The notes beneath the pieces were generated by a model, which was not told the origin of the DNA, did no database searches, and saw nothing but the letters and a program-made list of their open reading frames with translations. Both the position numbers and the translations under genes were made by a program. From positions 30,948,853 to 31,012,852 of the forward strand of contig CM075773.1 of assembly GCA_037974665.1 (NCBI GenBank): a DNA stretch of 64,000 nucleotides, read 5' to 3'. Positions 1 through 13,100 of the stretch are shown piece after piece. The DNA is from Ehretia macrophylla (taxonomy: Eukaryota; Streptophyta; Magnoliopsida; Boraginales; Ehretiaceae). Position 1 is the stretch's first letter. The number at the start of each line of letters is the position of its first letter.

Positions 1-3000
1 CTCTGAAAATAGGTACAGCAAAGCAGGCTTGATGCCCCTGTCGTAGAACTCTCAAAGGGTTTTCCAACGGTATGCTGGGCGCCGCGGAACTCCTTACGGA
101 TAAAAAGTTATGGCACTGAAGCGACGGATACTTGGTCACAAGACCCACGCCCTCAGTTTGCGGGCCCGGCCTTTATGTAAAGTGAAGTTGTCTTGCCCAA
201 GGTGTCAGGGGATTCAGTAATAGAAATGAGATAGATTAGGTTGTCGTCCTTTTCGCAGCTCCCGGTGTACGATCTGGGACGAAAAAACATCGTAAATATA
301 GAAAAGTGTCCCAAAACTGATGAAAATATTTGATTTTGGACTCTGAAAATAGGCGCAGCCAAGCAGGCTTGGTGCCTCCATCCTAGAGCTCTCGGAGAAC
401 TTTCCAATGGTATGATGTGCACTTCGTAATTCCTTACGGATCAGAAGTTATGGGCACCGGAGCGACGGATAGCTGGTCACAAGCCCCACGCCCTCGGTAT
501 GCGGGCCCAGCCTCTACGTGAAGTGAAGTTGTCTTGCCCAAGGTGCCGTGCAATTTGCTAATAGAAATGTGATGGATTTGGTTGTCGTCCTTTTCACGGC
601 TCATGATGTACGAACTGGGACTGAAAAACTGCACAAAAGAAGAAAAGTGGCTCGAAATTGATGAAACCATTGGATTTTGGGCTCAAAAAATAGGCGCAGC
701 CGAGCAAGCTTGTTGCCCCCATCGTAGAGCTCTCATAGAGCTTTCCAACGGTATGCTGTGCGCCGCATAACTTCTTACGTGATCAAATGTTATGGGCACC
801 GGATCGACGGAGACCTGTCACAAGCACCACGCCCTCTGTTTGTGGGCCCAGCCTCTACGTGAAGTGAAGTTGTCTTGCCCAAGGTTTCGTGTGATTCAGT
901 AATAGAAATGTGATGGATTAGGTTGTCGTCATTTTCGCGGCTCACGACGTACAATCTGGGACGGAAAAACAGCGCGAAAGAAGAAAAGTGTCCCAAAACA
1001 AATGAAAATGTTCGATTTTGGGCTCCGAAAATAGGCGAAGCAAAGCAGGCTTGGTTCCCGCGTCTTAAAGCTCTCGGAGAGTTTTCCAACGGTATGCTGT
1101 GCGCCGTGAAACTCCTTACAGATCAAAAGTTATAGGCACCGGAGCGACGGATACCTAGTCACAAGCCCCACGCCCTCTGTTTCCAGGCCCAGCATCTACG
1201 TGAAGTGAAGTTGTCTTGCCCAAGGTACCGTGGGATTCGGTAATAGAAATGTGATGGATTAGATTGTCGTCCATTTCGCGTCTCATGACGTACGATCCGG
1301 GACGAAAAAACAGAGTAAAAGAAGAAAAGTGTCCCAAAACATATGAAAATATTCGATTTTGGACTCTGAAAATAGGTACAACCAAGCATGATTGGTGCTC
1401 CTGTAGTAGAGCTGTCGGAGAGCTTTCCAACAGTATGTTGTGCGCCGCGTAACTCCTTACGGATCAAAAGTTATGGGCACCAAAGCGACAGTTACCTGGT
1501 CACAAGCCCCATGCCCTCGGTTTGAGAACCCAGCCTCTACGTGAAGTGAAGTTGTCTTTCCCAAGGGGCCGTGTGATTCGGTAATAGAAATGTGATAGAT
1601 TAGGTTGTCGTCCTTTACGTGGCTCACGATGTACGAGTTGGGACGAAAAAACTACGCAAAAGAAGATAAGTATCCCGAAACTAATGAAAATGATCGATTT
1701 TGGGCTCCGAAAATAGGCTCAGCCGAGCAGGCTTGGTGACCCCATGGTGGAGCTCACATAGTGCTTTCAAACGGTATGCTGTGCACCGCGTAACTCCTTA
1801 CGGATCCAAAGTTATGGGCACTTGAGCGATGGATACCTGGTCACAAGCACCACACCCTCTGTTTGTTGGCCTAGCCTTTTCGTGAAGTGAAGTTGTCTTG
1901 CCCAAGATTTCGTGTGATTCAGTAATAGAAATGTGGTGGATTAGGTATTCGTCCTTTTCGCGGCTCACGACGTACGATCCGGGACAAACAAATAGCGCAA
2001 AAGAAGAAAAGTGTCCCAAAATATATGAAAATGTTCGATTTTGGGCTCCGAAAACGGGCACAACTGAGCAGGCTAGGTGCCTCCATCGTAAAGCTCTGAG
2101 AATGCTTTCCAACGGTATACTCTGAGCCGCGTAACTCCTTACGGATCAAAAGTTATGGGCACTGGAGCGATGGATACCTGGTCACAAGCCCCACGACCTC
2201 GGTTTGCAGGACCAGGCTCTACTTGAAGTGAAGTTGTCTTTCCCAAACTACTGTGGGATTCGGTAATAGAAATACGATAGATTAGGTTGTCGTCATTTTT
2301 GCCACCACGACGTACGATCCGGGACGGAAAAATTGCGTAAAAGAAGAAAAGTGTCCTAAAACTGATGAACATGTTCGATTTTGGACTCTGAAAACAGGTG
2401 CACCTAAGCAGGCTTGGTGCCCTTGTCGTAGAGCACTCGCAGAGCTTTCCAACGGTATACTGTGCGCCGCATAACTCCTTACGGATCAAAAGTTATGGGC
2501 ACCGAAGCGACGGATACCTAGTTACAAGCCCCACGCCCTCAGATTACGGGCCCAGCCTTTACGTGAAGTGAATTTGTCTTGCCCAAGGTGGCGTGTGATT
2601 CAGTAATAGAAATGTGATAGATTAGGTTGTCGTCCTTTTCGCGGCTCACGACGTATGATCCGGGATCGAAAAACAGCGCAAAAGTAGAAAAGTGTCCCAA
2701 AACATATGAAAATGTTCGATTTTGGGTTCCGAAAACAGGCCCAACTGAGCAAGCTAGGTGCCTACATCATAGAGCTGTCAGAGTTCTTTTTAACGTTATG
2801 TTGTGCGCCGCGTAACTCTTGACGGATCAAAAGTTATGGGCACCGGAGCGACGGATACCTGGTCACAAGCACTACGCCCTCTGTTTGCGGGCCTAGCTTC
2901 TACGTGAAGTGACGTTTTCTTGCCCAAAGTGTCGTGGGATTCGGTACTAGAAATGTGATGGATTAGGTTGTCGTTCTTTTCGCAGCTCACGACGTACGTT

Positions 3001-6000
3001 CCGGGACAGAAAAGTAGCGTAAAAGAATAAAAGTGTCCCAAAACTGATGAACATGTTCAATTTTGGACTCTGAAAATTGGTGCACCCAAGCCTGCTTGGT
3101 GCCCCTGTCGTAGAGCTCTTGGAGAACTTTCCAACAGTATGTTGTGCACAGCATAACTCCTTACAGCTCAAAAGTTATGGGCACCGGAGCGACGGATACC
3201 TGGTCACAAGCCCCACGCACTCGGTTTAAGGGCCCAGGCTCTACATGAAGTGATGTTGTCTTGCCCAAGGTGCCGTGTGATTCAATAATAGAAATGTGTT
3301 AGATTAGGTTGTTGTCCTTTTCGTGGCTCACGACGTACGAGCCGGGACGAAAAAATTGCGCAGAAGAAGATGAGTGTCCCGAAACTGATGAAATGTTTGA
3401 TTTTGGGCTCTAAAAACTGGCACAACAGAACAGGCATTTTGCTCTTATCGTAGAACTCTCAGAGAGCTTTCCAACGGTATGCTATGCACCACGTAACTCC
3501 TTACGGATCAATAGTTATGGGCACCGGAGCAACGGATACCTGGTCACAAGCACCACGCCCTCTGTTTGCGAACCCAGCCTTTACGTGAAGTGAAGTTGTC
3601 TTGCCCAAGGTGAAATGTGATTCAGTAATAGAAATGTGATGGATTAGGTTATCATCCTTTTCGCGGCTCATGACGTACGATTCGGGACAAAAAAATAACG
3701 CAGAATAAGAAAAGTGTCCCAAAACATATGAAAATGTTCGATTTGGGGCTCTGAAAACGGGCGCAACTGAGCAAGTTAGGTGCCCCGCTCGTAGAGCTCT
3801 CATAGTGATTTCCAACGGTACGCTGTGCGCCGCGTAACTCCTTACGGCTCAAAAGTCATCGGTACCGGAGCGGCGGATACCTGGTCACAAGCCCCACGCC
3901 CTCTGTTTGCAGGCCCAGCCTCTACATGAAGTGAAGTTGTCTGGCCCAAGGTGCCGTGTGATTCGGTCATAGAAATGTGATGGAATAGGTTTTCGTCCTT
4001 TTCACGGCTCACGACGCACGATCCGGGATGAAAAAATAGCGTAAAAAAAGAAAAGTGTCCCGAAACTGATGAAAACGTTCGATTTCGGACTCCAAAAATA
4101 GGCACAACAAAGCAGGCTTGGTGCCCCCGTCATAGAGCTCTCAGAGTGTTTGCCAACGGTATGCTGTGCGCCGCGTAACTCCTTACGAATCAACAGTTAT
4201 GGGCACTGGAGCGACGGATACCAAGTCACAAGACCCACACCCTTGGTTTGCAGGCCCAACCTTTACGTGAAGTGAAGTTGTCTTTCTTAAGGTGTCGTGG
4301 GATTCGGTAATAGAAATGGGATAGATTAGTTGTCGTCCTTTTTGCGGCTCACGACGTACGATCCGGGACGGAAAAACAGTGTAAAGTGAGAAAAGTATCC
4401 CAAAACTGATGAAAATATTCGATTTTGGCTCCAAAAACAGGCGTAACAGAGCAGGCTTGGTGCCCATATCGTAGAGCTATCGGAGAGCTTTCCAACGGTA
4501 TGCTGTACGCCGCGTAATTCATTGCGGATCAAAAGTTATGGGCATCGGAGCGACGGATACCTGGTCACAAGTCCCAAGCCCTCGGTTTGAGGGCCCAGCC
4601 TCTACGTGAAGTGAAGTTATCTTGCCCAAGGTGCCGTGTGATTCGATAGTAGAAATGTGATAGATTAGGTTGTCGTCCTTTTCGCGTCTCACGACATACG
4701 AGTCGGGATGGAAAAACTACGCAAAAGAAGATAAGTGTCCCGAAACTAATGAAAACATTCGATTTTCTACTGCGAAAATAGGTGCAGCCGAGCAGGATTG
4801 ATGCCCCCATCATAGAACTCTCAGAGAGCTTTCCAACGGTATGTTGTGCGCCCCGTAACTCTTTATGGATCAAAAGTTATGGGCACTGGAGCGACCGATA
4901 CCTGATAATAAGTCCCACGCCCTCTGTTTGCGGTCCTAGCCTCTATGTGAAGTGAAGTTGTCTTGCCCAAGGTGTCGTGGGATTAGGAAATAGAAATGTG
5001 ATGGATTAAGTTGTCGTCCTTTTCGCGGCTCACGACGTACAATCCGGGATGAAAAAACTGCACAAAAGAAGAAAAGTGTGCCAAAACATATGAAAATGTT
5101 CGATTTTGGGCTCCGAAAACAAGGGCAATTGAGCTAGCTAGGTGTGCCCTCGTAGAGCACTCAGAATGCTTTCCAACGGTATGTTGTACACTACGTAACT
5201 CCTTACGGATCAAAAGTTATGGACACCGGAGCGACGTATACCTGGTCATAAGCCCCACGCCCTCTGTTTGCGGGCCCATCCTCTACGTGAAGTGAAGTTG
5301 TCTTGCCCAAGGTGCAGTGTGATTTGGTAATAGATATGTGATGGAATAGGTTTTCGTCCTTTTCGCGACTCACGACGTACGATCGAAGATGGAAAAATAG
5401 CGTAAAAGAAGAAAAGTGTCCCGAAACTGATGAAAAATGTTCGATTTTAGGCCCCAAAAATTGGCGAAGAAAAGCAAGTTTGGTTCCCCCATCTTAGAGC
5501 TCTCGGAGAATTTTCCAACGGTATGCTGTGTGACGCGTAACTTCTTACGGATCAAAAGTTATAGGCACCGGAGCGACGGATACCTGGTCACAAGGCCTAC
5601 GCCCTTTGTTTGCGGGCCCAGCCTCTACGTAAAGTGAAGTTGTCTTGCCCAAGGTGCCGTGGGATTCGGTAATAGAAATATGATCGAATAGATTGTCGTC
5701 CTTTTCGCAGCTCATGACGTACGATCCGGGACAAAAAAACAGAGTAAAAGAATAAAAGTGTCCCAAAACTAATGAAAAAGTTCAATTTTGGACTCTGAAA
5801 ATAGGTGCAACCAAGCAGGCTTGGTGCCCCCGACGTAGAGCTGTTGGACAGCTTTCCAACAGTTTGTTGTGCGCAGCGTAACTCCTTACGGATCAAAAGT
5901 TATGGGCACTTAAGCGACGGATACCTGGTCACAAGCCCCACACCCTCAGTTTGAGGGCCCAGCCTCTACATGAAGTGAAGTTGTCTATCCCAAGGTGCCA

Positions 6001-9000
6001 TGTGATTCAGTAATAGAAATGTGATAGATTCGGAAGTCGTCCTTTTTGCGGCTCACGACGTACGAGCCGGGACGGAAAAACTGCGCAAAAGAAGATAAAT
6101 ATTCCAAAACTGATGGAAACGTTCAATTTTGGGCTCCGAAAACAGGCGCATCCAAGCAGGCTTGGTGCCCCTATCGTAGAGCTCTCATAAAGCTTTCCAA
6201 CGGTATGCTGTGCGCAGCGTAACTCCTTACGGATCAAAAGTTATGGGCACTTACGTGACAGATACCTGGTCACAAGCCCCACGCCCTCTGTTTGCGGGCC
6301 GAGCCTCTATGTAAAGTGAAGTTGTCTTGCCCAAGGTGCCGTGGGATTCGGTAATTGAAATGTGATGGATTAGGTTGTTGTCCTTTTCGCGGCTCACGAC
6401 GTACGATCCGGGATGAAAAAATAGCGCAAAAGAAGAAAAGTGTCACAAAATTGCCAAAAATGTTCAATTTTGGGCTCCGAAAACGGGCACAACCGAGCAG
6501 GCTAGGTGCCTCCATCGTAAAGCTCTTAGAGTACTTTCTAACGATGTACTGTGCGCCGCGTAACTCCTTACAGATCAAAAATTATTGGCACCGGAGTGAT
6601 GGATACCGGGTCACAAGCCCCATGCCCTCTGTTTGTGGGCCCAGCCTCTACATGAAGTGAAGTTGTCTTGCCCAAGGTGCCATGGGATTCGGTAATAGAA
6701 ATGCGATGGATTCCGTTGTCGTCCTTTTCGCAGCTCACGATGTACGATCCGGGATGAAAAAATAGCGTAAAAGAAGAAAAGTATCCCAAAACGGATGAAC
6801 ACGTTCGATTTTGGACTCCGAAAATAGGTGCATCCAAGCAGGATTGGTGCCCTCGTCGTTAGAGCTCTCGGAGAGCTTTCCAATGGTATACTGTGCACTG
6901 CGTAACTCCTTACAAATCAAAAGTTATGGGCACCGGAGCGATGGAGACCTAGTTTTAAGCGCCACGCCCTCGATTTACGGGCCCCGCCTCTACGTGAAGT
7001 GAAGTTGTGTTGCCCAAGGTGCCGTGTGATTTAGTAATAAAAATGTGATAGATTAGGTTGTCGTCCTTTTCGCGGCTCACGACGTACGAGGCGGGACGGA
7101 AAAATTGCGCAAAAGAAGATAAGTGTCCCGAAACTGAGGAAAAGGTTCGATTTTAGGCATGGAAAACTAGCATAGCTGAGCAGGCTTGGGGCCCTTATCG
7201 TAGAGCTCTCAGAGAGCTTTCCAACAGCATGTTATGCGCCGTGTAACTCCTCAAGGATCAAAAGTTATGGGCACCGGAGCGTCGGATACCTGGTCACAAG
7301 CCCTACGCCCTTTGTTTGCGGGCCCAGCCTCTACGTGAAGTGAAGTTTTCTTGCCCAAGGGGTCATGTGATTCAGTAATACAAATGTGATGGATTAGGTT
7401 GTCGTCCTTTTCGCGGCTCACGACATGCAATCCGGGAAGAAAAAATAGCGTAAAAGAAGAAAAGTGTCCCAAAACTGATGAACATGTTCGATTTTGGACT
7501 CCGAAAATTGGTGCACCTAAGCAGGGTTGGTGCCCATGTCGTAGAGCTCTTGGAGAGCTTTCCAACAGTATGCTGTGCGCCACGTAATTCTTTACGGATC
7601 AAAATTGATGGGCACCGGAGCGACGGATACCTGGTCACAAGCCCAAGCCCACGATTTGCAGGCCCAGCCTCGACGTGAAGTGAATTTGTCTTGCCCAAGG
7701 TACCGTGTGATTTAGTAATAGAAATGTGATGGATTTTGTTGTGGTCCTTTTAGCGGCTCATGACGTACAATCTGGGATAGAAAAACAGCACAAAAGAAGA
7801 AAAGTGTCCCACAACATATGAAAATGTTCAATTTTGGGATCTGAAAACAGGCGCAACTGAGCAGGCTAGGTGCCCCCATCATAGAGCTATCATAGTGCTT
7901 TACAACGTTATGCTGTGCGCCGCGTAACTCCTTACGAATCAAAAGTTATAGGCACCGGAGCGACTGTTACCTGGTCACAAGCCCAACGCCCTCGGTTTAC
8001 AGGCCCAGCCTCTACGTGATGTGAAGTTGTCTTGCCCAAGGTGCCATAGGATTCGGTAATATAAATGTGATAGATTTAGTTGTCGTCATTTTCGCGGCTT
8101 ACGACGTATGATCCGGGACGGAAAAATAGCGTAAAAGAAGAAAAGTGTCCCAAAACTGATGAACATGTTCAATTTTGGACTCCAAAAATAGGTGCACCCA
8201 AGCAGGCTTGGTGCCCCCTTCGTAGAGCACTCAGAGAGCTTTCCAACGGTATGTTGTGCGCAGCGTAACTCCTTACGGATCAAAAGTTATGTGCACCGGA
8301 GCGACAGATACCTTTTCACAAGCCCCACGCCCTCGGTTTAAGGGCCCAGCCTCTACGTGAAATGAAGTTGTCTTGCCCAAGGTGCCGTGTAATTCAGTAA
8401 TAGAAATGTGATAGATTAGGTTGTCATCTTTTTCGCGGCTCACGACGTACGAGCCTGGACGGAAAAATTGCGCAAAGGAATATAAGTGTCCCAAAACTAA
8501 TGAAAACGTTCAATTTTAGGCTTTGAAAACTGGCACAGCCAAGCAGGCTTGGTGCCCTTATCGTAGAGCTCTCAGAGAACTTTCCAACGATATGCTGTAT
8601 GCCGCGTAACTCCTTACGGATCAAAAGTTATGAGCACCGGAGTGACGGATACCTGGTCACAAGCCCCCACGCCCTCTGTTTGTGAGCCTAGCCTCTACGT
8701 GAAGTGAAGTTTTTTTGCCCAAGGTGTCGTGTGATTCAGTAAAAGAAATGTGATTGATTAGGTTGTCATCCTTTTCGCGGCTCATGACGTACGATCCGGG
8801 ACAGAAAAATAGCTCAAAAGTAGAAAAGTGTCCCGAAATTGAGGAAAACGTTCGAATATGGGCTCCGAAAATAGGCGCAACTGAGCAGGCTAACTGCCCC
8901 CGTCGTAGAGCTCTCGGAGTGCTTTCAAACGGTATGTTGTGCGCCGCGTAACTCCTTACGGATCAAAAGTTATGAGCACCGGAGCGACGGATAACTGGTC

Positions 9001-10199
9001 ACAAGCCCTACGCCCTCGGTTTGCGAGCCTAGCCTCTACGTGAAGTGAAGTTGTCTTGCCCAAGGTGTCGTGGGATTCGGTAATAGAAAGTGATCGATTA
9101 GGATGTCGTCCTTTTCGCGGCTCACGACGGGCGATCCGGGATAAAAAAATTTTGAGAAAGAAGATAAGTATCCCGAAACTAATGAAAACATTCAATTTTG
9201 GGCTCTGAAAACTGGCGCAGCTGAGCAAGCTTCATGCCCATATCGGAGAGCTCTCAGAGTGCTTTCCAATGCTATGCTGTGCGCCACGTAACTCCTTACG
9301 GATCAAAAGTTTTGGGCACCGGAGCGACGGATACCTGGTCACAAGCTCCACGCCCTTTGTTTGCGGGCTCAGCCTCTACGTGAAGTGAAGTTTTCTTGCC
9401 TAAGGTGCCGGGTGATTCAGTAATAGAAATGTGATGGATTAGGCTGTCGTCGTTTTCGCGACTCACGACGTACGATCCAAGACTTAAAAACAGCGCAAAA
9501 GAAGAAAAGTGTCCCAAAACTTATGAAAATGTACGATTTTGGGCTCTGAAAACATGCACAACTGAGAAGGCTAGGTGCTCCCATCGTAGAGCTCTCAGAG
9601 TGCTTTCCAACTGTATATTGCGCGCCACGTAACTACTTACGGATCAAATGTTATGGGCACCGGAGCGACGGATACCTGGTCACAAGCCCCACGCCCTCTG
9701 TTTGTGGGCCCAGCCTTTATGTGAAGTGAAGTTGTCATGCCCAAGGTGCAGTGTGATTCCGTAATTGAAATGTGATGGATTAAGTTGTCATCCTTTTCGC
9801 GGCTCACGACGTACGATCTGGGACAGAAAAAAGGGCAAAAAATAAAAGTGTCCTGAAACTGATAAAAATATTCAATATTGGGCTCTGAAAATAGGCACAG
9901 ATGAGCAAGCTTGCTGCCACCATAGTAGAGCTCTCTGATAGTTTTCCAACAGTATGTTGTGCGCCGCGTAACTCCTTACGGATCAAAAGTTATGGGCACC
10001 GGAGCGACGGGTACCTTGTCATAAGCCCCACGCCCTCGGTTTGCCGACCCAGCCTGTACGTGATGTGAAGTTGTCTTGTCCAAGGTAACGTGGGATTCGG
10101 TAATAAAAATGTGATGTATTAGGTTGTCTTCCTTTTTGCGGCTCACGACGTACGATCCGGGATGGAAAAATAGCGTAAAAGAAGAAAAGAGTCCCAAAA

Positions 10200-13100
10200 C
10201 TTATGAAAATGTTCTATTTTGGGATCCGAAAATAGGGCCCGCCAAGTAGGCTAGGTGCCCCGATCGTAGAGCATTCGAAGAGCTTTCCGACGGTATACAA
10301 TGCGCCGCGTACCTCCTTACGGATCAAAAGTTATAGGCACCGGAGCGATGGATACCTGGTCACAAGCCCCACGCCCTCGGTTTGCGGGCCTAGCCTCTAT
10401 GTGAAGTGAAGTTGTCTTGCCCAAGGTACCGTGGGATTTGGTAATATAAATGTGATGGATTAGGTTGTCGTCATTTTCACAGCTCGCAACGTACGATCTG
10501 GGACGGAAAAACAGTGCAAAAGTAGAAAAGTGTCCCAAACTGATGAAAACAATCAATTTTGGGCTCCCAAAATAGGCACAGCCTAGAAGGCTGGGTGCCC
10601 CCGTCGTAGAGCCCTTAGAGAGCATTCCAACGATATATTGTGTGCCACGTAACTCCTTGCGGGTCAAAAGTTATGGGCAACGGAGCGACAGATAAGTGGT
10701 CAGAAGCCCCACGCCCTCTATTTGCGGGCCCAGCCTCTAAATGAAGTGAAGTTGTCTTGCCCAAGGTGCCGTGGGATTTGGTAAAACAAATGTGATGGAT
10801 TAGGTTGTCGTCCTTTTTGCGGCTCACGATGTACGATCCGGGATGAAAAAATAGTGTAAAAGAAGAAAAGTGACCAAAAACTAATGAAAATGTTTAATTT
10901 TGGGCTTCGAAAATAGGACCCGCCAAGTAGGCTGGGTGCCCCGATCGTAGAACTCTCGGAGAGCTTTCCAACGGTATGTAGTGCGCCGCGTAACTCTTTG
11001 CGGATCAAAAGTTATCAACACCGGAGCGACAGAAACCTGGTCACAAGCCCCACGCCCTCGGTTTGCAGGCCCAGCCTCTACATGAAGCGAAGTTATCTTG
11101 TCCAAGGTACCATGGGATTCGGTAATAGAAATATGATGGATTATGCTGTCATCCTTTCGCGGCTCACGAGGTACAATTGGGACGGAAAAACAGTGCAAAA
11201 GAAGAAAAATGACCCAAAACTGATGAAAATGTTCAATTTTGGTCTCCAAAAATAGGCGCAACGGAGCAGGCTTGCTACCCCCATCGTAGAGCTCTCGGAG
11301 AGCTTTCCAACGATATGCTGTGCACCGGGTAACTCCTTATGGATCAAAAGTTATGGGCACCGGAGTGACGGATACCTGGTTACAAGTCCCACGCCCTCGT
11401 TTTGAGGGCCCAGCCTCTACGTGAAGTGAAGTTGTTTTGCCCAAGGTGCAGTGTGATTCGGTAATTGAAATGTGATAGATTAGGTTGTCATCCATTTTGC
11501 GGCTCACGACGTACAAGCCGGGATAAAAAAATTGCGCAAGAGAAGATAAGTCTCCCGAAGCAAATGAAAACGTTTGATTTTGGTCTCTGAAAACAGTCGC
11601 AGCCGAGCAGTCTTGGTGCCCCTGTCTTAGAGCTCTCAGAGAGCTTTCCAACGGTATGCTGTGTGCCGGGTAACTCCTTGCGGATTAAAAGTCATAGGCA
11701 CCGGAGCGACGGATACCTGGTCACAAGCCCCACGACCTCGGTTTGAGGGCCCAGCCTCTACGTGAAGTGAAGTTATCTTGCCAAAGGTGCCATGTGATTC
11801 GGTAATAAAAATGTAATAGATTAGGTTGTCGTCCTCTTCGCGGCTCACGACGTGCGATTCGAGACGGAAAAACTGCTTAGAAGAAGAAAAGTGTCCCAAA
11901 ACTAATGAAAATGTTCGATTTTGGTCTCTAGAAATAGGTGTAGCCAAGCAGGCTTGGTGCCCCCATCATAGAGCACTCAGAGAGCTTTCCAACGGCATGT
12001 TGTGCACCATGTAACTCTTTACGGATCAAAAGTTATGTCCACCGGAGCGACGAATACCTGGTCACAAGACCCACGACCTCAGTTTGAGGGCCCAGCCTCT
12101 ACGTGAAGTGAAGTTATCCTGCCAAAGGTGCCGTGTGATTCGGCAATAGAAATGTGATAGATTAGGTTGTCATCCTTTTCGCGGCTCACGACATACAAGC
12201 CGGGACGAAAAAAATTGCGCAAAAGATGATAAGTATCCCGACGCTGATGAAAACGTTCAATTTTGGGCTCGAAAAACAGGCGCAGCCGAGCAAGTTTGGT
12301 GCCCCCATCGTAGAGCTCCCGGAGAGCATTCTAACGGTATGCTGTGCACTACTAACTCCTTACGAATCAGAAGTTGTCTTGCCCAAGGTGCCGTGCGATT
12401 CGGTAATAGAAATGTGAAAGATTAGGTTGTCATTTTTTTCGAGGCTCACGACGTACGATCCGGGATGAAAAAACAGGACAAAAGAAGAAAACTATCCCAA
12501 AACATATGAAAATGTTTATTTTGGGCTTCGAAAACAGGCCCAACTAAGCAGGCTAGGTGCCCCAATCGTAGAGCACTCTGAGTGCTTTCCAACGGTACGC
12601 TGTGCACTGCGTAACTCCATAAGGATCAAAAGTTATGGGCACCGGAGCGACAGATACCTGATCACAAGCCCCACGCCCACCGTTTGCAGGACCAGCCTCT
12701 ATGTGAAGTAAAGTTGTCTTGCCCAAGGTGCCGTGTGATTCCGTAATAGAAATGTGATGGAATTGGTTTTTGTCCTTTTCGCCACTCACGACATACGATC
12801 CGGGATGAAAAAATAGTGTAAAAGAGGAAAAGTGTCCCGAAACTGATAAAAATGTTCAATTTAGGCTCCGAAAATAGGCGCAACAAAGCAGTCTTGGTGC
12901 CCCCGTCTTAGAGATCTCAGAGAGTTTTCCAACGGTATGTTGTGCGCCGTGTAACTCCTTACAGATTAAAAGTTTTGTGCACCGGAGCGACGGATACCTG
13001 GTCACAAGTCCCAAGCCCTCTGTTTTCGGGCCCAACCTCTACGTGAAGTGAAGTTGTCTTGCCCAAGGTACCGTGGGATTCAGTAATAAAAATGTGATGG